From positions 66,253 to 130,252 of the forward strand of contig DF236983.1 of assembly GCA_000708835.1 (NCBI GenBank): DNA of 64,000 bases, in the 5' to 3' direction. A program made the translations under genes and the position numbers. The notes below the pieces were generated by a model. It did not search any database. It was not told the origin of the DNA and saw nothing but the letters and a program-made list of their open reading frames with translations. Positions 60,708 through 64,000 of the stretch are shown here, piece after piece (position 1 is the first letter of the stretch; each line of letters opens with the position of its first letter). The DNA comes from Klebsormidium nitens. Lineage: Eukaryota; Streptophyta; Klebsormidiophyceae; Klebsormidiales; Klebsormidiaceae.

Positions 60708-61709
60708 CTGCATAAATATCAAAGATCCTAAAAGCGGTCTGCCGATGCCCATGTTACGCTGCGAGAGTGGGCTGACTGCTAAAGCTGGCCGTTCGATGAC
60801 ACGATCGCACGTTCAAGATCTGAATTGTCAAAACTTCGAGGCACATGAGACGCGACGGCAATGGTGGCCCAGGCCGGAATACTTAGATTGAAATAGCGAT
60901 GCATACTTATTATGCCTATGAGACTCTTGAGAGTTCGCGTGCTTCGAGACGTGATGAGTGAGGTTCAGTAATACAACGAGCCGATGTATAGAATTGCGCC
61001 TTTTGGCGGATGACGGATTCCAAAATGTGCCGAGATAAATGCCGTCTGTTACGACGTTGCGGAGCGTACATGGCAGGTGCATTGAAACGCCTAGAGTTGA
61101 CAAACCAAAACCACGTCTCTCAGTCGAAACATGAAACAGAATGGTTGAGACGACAAACAAACGGATATCCGGTCTTTTTTCGAACATGTACAAGTCACAT
61201 ATGTCTGCAATGTGCACCCGGCTGTCAAGAGTGTAGACGTGTTTGCAAAGGATGTCCTGTCCTGTCCTGTCCTGTCCTGTCCATCGGCCAGTCTTGCATA
61301 CGCATAAACCTGCCATCGACCAATGGAGCGCTGGGATTCCCATTCCTAACTACGTTGCTGACGTGGTCCACTCATGTCGGGTGCAACTGAAGACCGGCGC
61401 GTTGAAGCAGGTAACAGAACAGAAAGCTTCTACCAGAGGCCTCAACTACGAGTCGACCTCGACCTCGCGGTCTTTTCACTGGTCAGAGTCCACACGTAAC
61501 ATGGCGATTCCAACCGCGAGCTTATGATGGCACGATTATGACGATCCAAACGTCGCATTAGCCCGTCTTGACTGTATTTAGAGAAAAGATCGTGGTGACC
61601 CTCCTCACAATCTTGATTCGCAGGCTGTTCAATAACCATAATTTGTTTTACGGATTGATCAGTTAATCTTACGGCTTGCTACATTCTTTCCCAAACCTAG
61701 GGAGGAGCT
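60708..61709. other. Region between MYND gene and its exon copy
   Basis: Apart from the microsatellite at 61252-61281 I see no gene or conserved domain. Confidence 0.45.
61252..61281. repeat. (TCCTG)n microsatellite
   Basis: About six perfect TCCTG units in tandem. Confidence 0.95.
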
Positions 61710-64000
61710 TTATTTCCGGCATGGACTTTCCTTCGCAGCCACCGCTTTCTTTGTGGTGTGCGGGCGGCGCAGCTTTGCGCGCTCCCAGTACAGCCGCCGC
61801 TCTTCGCAGTTGAGACTGTGGCCCTGTGCCCACGCCTTCTTTTGGCAGACTGCAGTAAAATCTCGAAAAGCTTCGTTTGAAGGTCTTTTTATATTCTACT
61901 AACCTTCAAGACGAGTCGTTAGAAAACGACTTGGCGTTTACCTATGGACAAGCACTGAAGGAGACACAAGAAATTCAATTGCCTTCGGATCCATCTCAAA
62001 TAAGGCCACGGTTGTAATCTAGCTCTGCAATTGGCTTGTATGATCGATCTTACCACAGTCCCTCGTGACCACGAAAACAAATCAACACCGAAACAAATCA
62101 ACAGCAAGTACTCTCCCGTTCAACTTTCCGGGGCTCCTTTCAGACCAATATTCAAAAGCTTTCAGTGCAGAAGACGATCTGGACTCTGCCCCCCTGACCC
62201 TCACCTCTCGAGCAGTACCGGGCCTTCCTGCAGTTGGCGCACTTCTTCAGACTGTCGTACGGCTCACGGCACTGCATGGATCCAACAGTTTGAAGATGAA
62301 GTTAGGGGTCAAGTTCGAGGACCCTCCACCCTTCAATCATGTCCAAACATCCAAATCTTTTTCAACTGACCAGCTTCCTTCGAAGCGAGTGGAATTGGTG
62401 GGGTCACCTAGCCAGATAACATTACATCTCGAAACCTAATATCCTCGTACCTGTTCCAAGCAACAACCGCAAGGAACAAGCATTTCGTCAAACACAGGGC
62501 TAACGAATACCGAGTCAAGGGCGTAAATGCAGATGCGTCTTCAGACCCCTTCAGTCCTTGTAGCCAGGACCTTCGTAAATAGGTCACCCTTTCACCTGCC
62601 AGCAGAGACCTTCGAGGAAGGCGCTCTCAGTAGAAACCTTGATTGGCTTCTCCTTCTTGGGTCGGGAGAGAGTCTTCTCGAGAAAGGCGAGGTCTTCTGT
62701 GGTGCGCGCGTACGGATAGAACACCTTCATCTTGCCTCCGTCCAGAGTCTGCACCGCCACGCGGCCGCCGTCCACCAAATAGGGCTCGAGCTCGACCAGT
62801 CCCTTGGCGTTGCGCAAGCTTCTCACCTGCGCATACGTACTTGCTGAGAGAAGTATAATGAACAAGGTGCTTTAAGAACAGATTGTCCACAATTACCAGA
62901 GATGGAAAGCACGATTTTGTTGGCCATGTGTCGAAGAAATGGAGATCAAGGTAAATGTGCAGACGTGCATCAAAGAAACAACTTAGAGCAGTTTGAGATT
63001 ATTTAAAGCAAAACCTCCAACGACCTTTTGACTGATTCCGGAAGTATGCATCACCAATGACCATCTGTATGCCTACATCGAGTTACATAAAAGGTCGAGG
63101 AATGTTTCTCACCCGAAATGGACTGTGTGTCACTTTGTGCTTCGTGTGGAGGCTGTCCCCTTGAGCATCTGGGGCGAACTGATGGCGTGACATCTTGACC
63201 ATGCTCTGGCAGTCTTCTCCGCAGGCAGTGTGAAAGATTCCATCCTCGAAAGGGACCACAACCAGAGATGTCGCGTCACATCTGAGCACCTCAGCCAATC
63301 TTTCAACAACCCGGGGGAGGAGCAGCCGAGGCAACGCGCGCTGATCGGAGAAGATGACTGACAAGGATCCACGATTTTCAGGAGATGTCACACCGGCCAC
63401 GTCATGCAGAAGGCTTATCTTTCTGCTCGTGCTGCATCCTGTAGCTTTTTCAAACTCTGAAGATCTGCTGAATGATTTGCAGATGAGTTTGGCTGGTGTG
63501 ATTCGGTCCAGATTTTTCACTGCCAAGTCGAAAGCCCCATCCTCTGTAAGTTTCCACTTTCCCAAGCACGCGGAAGGTATCCAAACATCAAGAAGCTCTT
63601 CGCCTCTTTCCATCCCAAGCACCAGCCCCACATAGATCTCCCCTGAGCCACCGCTGAAAGGGCGGAAAAGAAGCGTGTCTGTGAACTCCCCAGAGATTGG
63701 ATCCCGGTTTCCTTCGTTGTAGCTTAAGATGAAGTTGTGCGTTTGGACCGTTGGGTAAAGATTCTTGGGGAGTCCATTGTTCTGAAAGATGGATTGCTTT
63801 CCTCTTGAAAGCTCGTTGGTTTCCTCAAGGTGCGCTAAGATTGATTTTGAGCAGGTTGTGGCATCCATAAACTTCTTCTTTTCGTAGAGATTCTTGATGT
63901 TAACGATAAATTCATCTTTCCCTGGCGGTAGGCCTTCAAGCGTGTATCTCACCCGGTTCCTCCCTGCGTCATACTCCACATCTTTAGCACGAACTGACAA
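61710..64000 (-). CDS. MYND-type zinc-finger protein (5' end outside window)
   Basis: Exons in transcript order: (beyond 64000)-63113, 62826-62596, 62271-62205, 61849-61710, joined in phase. The junctions assemble a complete MYND finger with eight zinc ligands: CWQC, then CANC, YCSRVCQKKAWAQGHSLNC. The finger is near the C-terminus, followed by a basic tail (AKLRRPHTTKKAVAAK) and a stop. About 380 residues before it show no domain I can name; part (LLPRVVERLAEVLRCDATSLVVVPFEDGIF) looks like a folded alpha/beta region. MYND fingers usually mediate protein-protein contacts in transcription or chromatin factors; no SET domain is visible here. The reading frame enters from the right edge, so the start is missing. 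A degenerate second copy of the last exon lies about 1.1 kb downstream. Confidence 0.85.

Overview
The window is eukaryotic nuclear DNA, almost certainly from a photosynthetic green-lineage organism. Genes are split into many short exons by GT-AG introns, GC content is moderate, and density is about one gene per 5-6 kb. The set includes a plant-type phosphoenolpyruvate carboxylase ending in QNTG, a TyrA-type arogenate/prephenate dehydrogenase, a PDR-type ABCG transporter, an isoflavone-reductase-like NADPH reductase and a ribokinase. Together with the intron-rich, medium-GC style this suggests a streptophyte (charophyte) alga such as Klebsormidium. The organism name is inference. I rebuilt exons by hand from family homology and intron phase, and most junctions agree in phase.

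Layout. 363-4990 (+): last part of an ABCG/PDR transporter. 6335-7702 (-): intronless F-box/LRR-like gene. 9086-12189 (+): histone stem-loop binding protein (SLBP). 13927-18019 (-): SNF1/AMPK-related kinase with a long disordered N-terminus; its first exon is not found. 22849-32289 (-): UTP21/WDR36, complete in 12 exons, with a 588-base run of N in one intron. 33295-36670 (+): arogenate dehydrogenase. 37522/37612-46053 (+): PEPC, 19 exons. 47452-47692: MITE-like inverted-repeat element beside a broken F-box exon. 48759-52085 (-): isoflavone-reductase-like NADPH oxidoreductase. 53489-56957 (+): ribokinase. 58327-59334 (+): second F-box/LRR-like gene with an in-frame stop and about 100 further open codons. 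61710 to the right edge (-): MYND zinc-finger protein, 5' end outside the window, with a degenerate copy of its last exon at 60607-60707.

The genes are ordinary nuclear neighbours, not an operon. UTP21 (ribosome assembly) and the arogenate dehydrogenase gene are divergent across a 1-kb shared promoter region. Arogenate dehydrogenase and PEPC lie head to tail and both touch carbon and aromatic metabolism, but no functional link is shown.

The most unusual signal is structural. In at least two genes (ABCG and UTP21) introns contain degenerate tandem copies of the adjacent exon edge including its splice site, offset by about 120-140 bp. The MYND gene has a dispersed copy of its last exon. The UTP21 copy runs exactly into the N-gap, whose two flanks share an identical 25-mer flush with the gap, so the gap looks like an unmerged contig overlap. 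Other points are a Val in place of the activation-loop Thr of the kinase, a PEPC lacking the usual N-terminal phosphorylation motif but with a possible targeting peptide, two GC-AG introns, and an apparent excess of the palindrome TGACGTCA.
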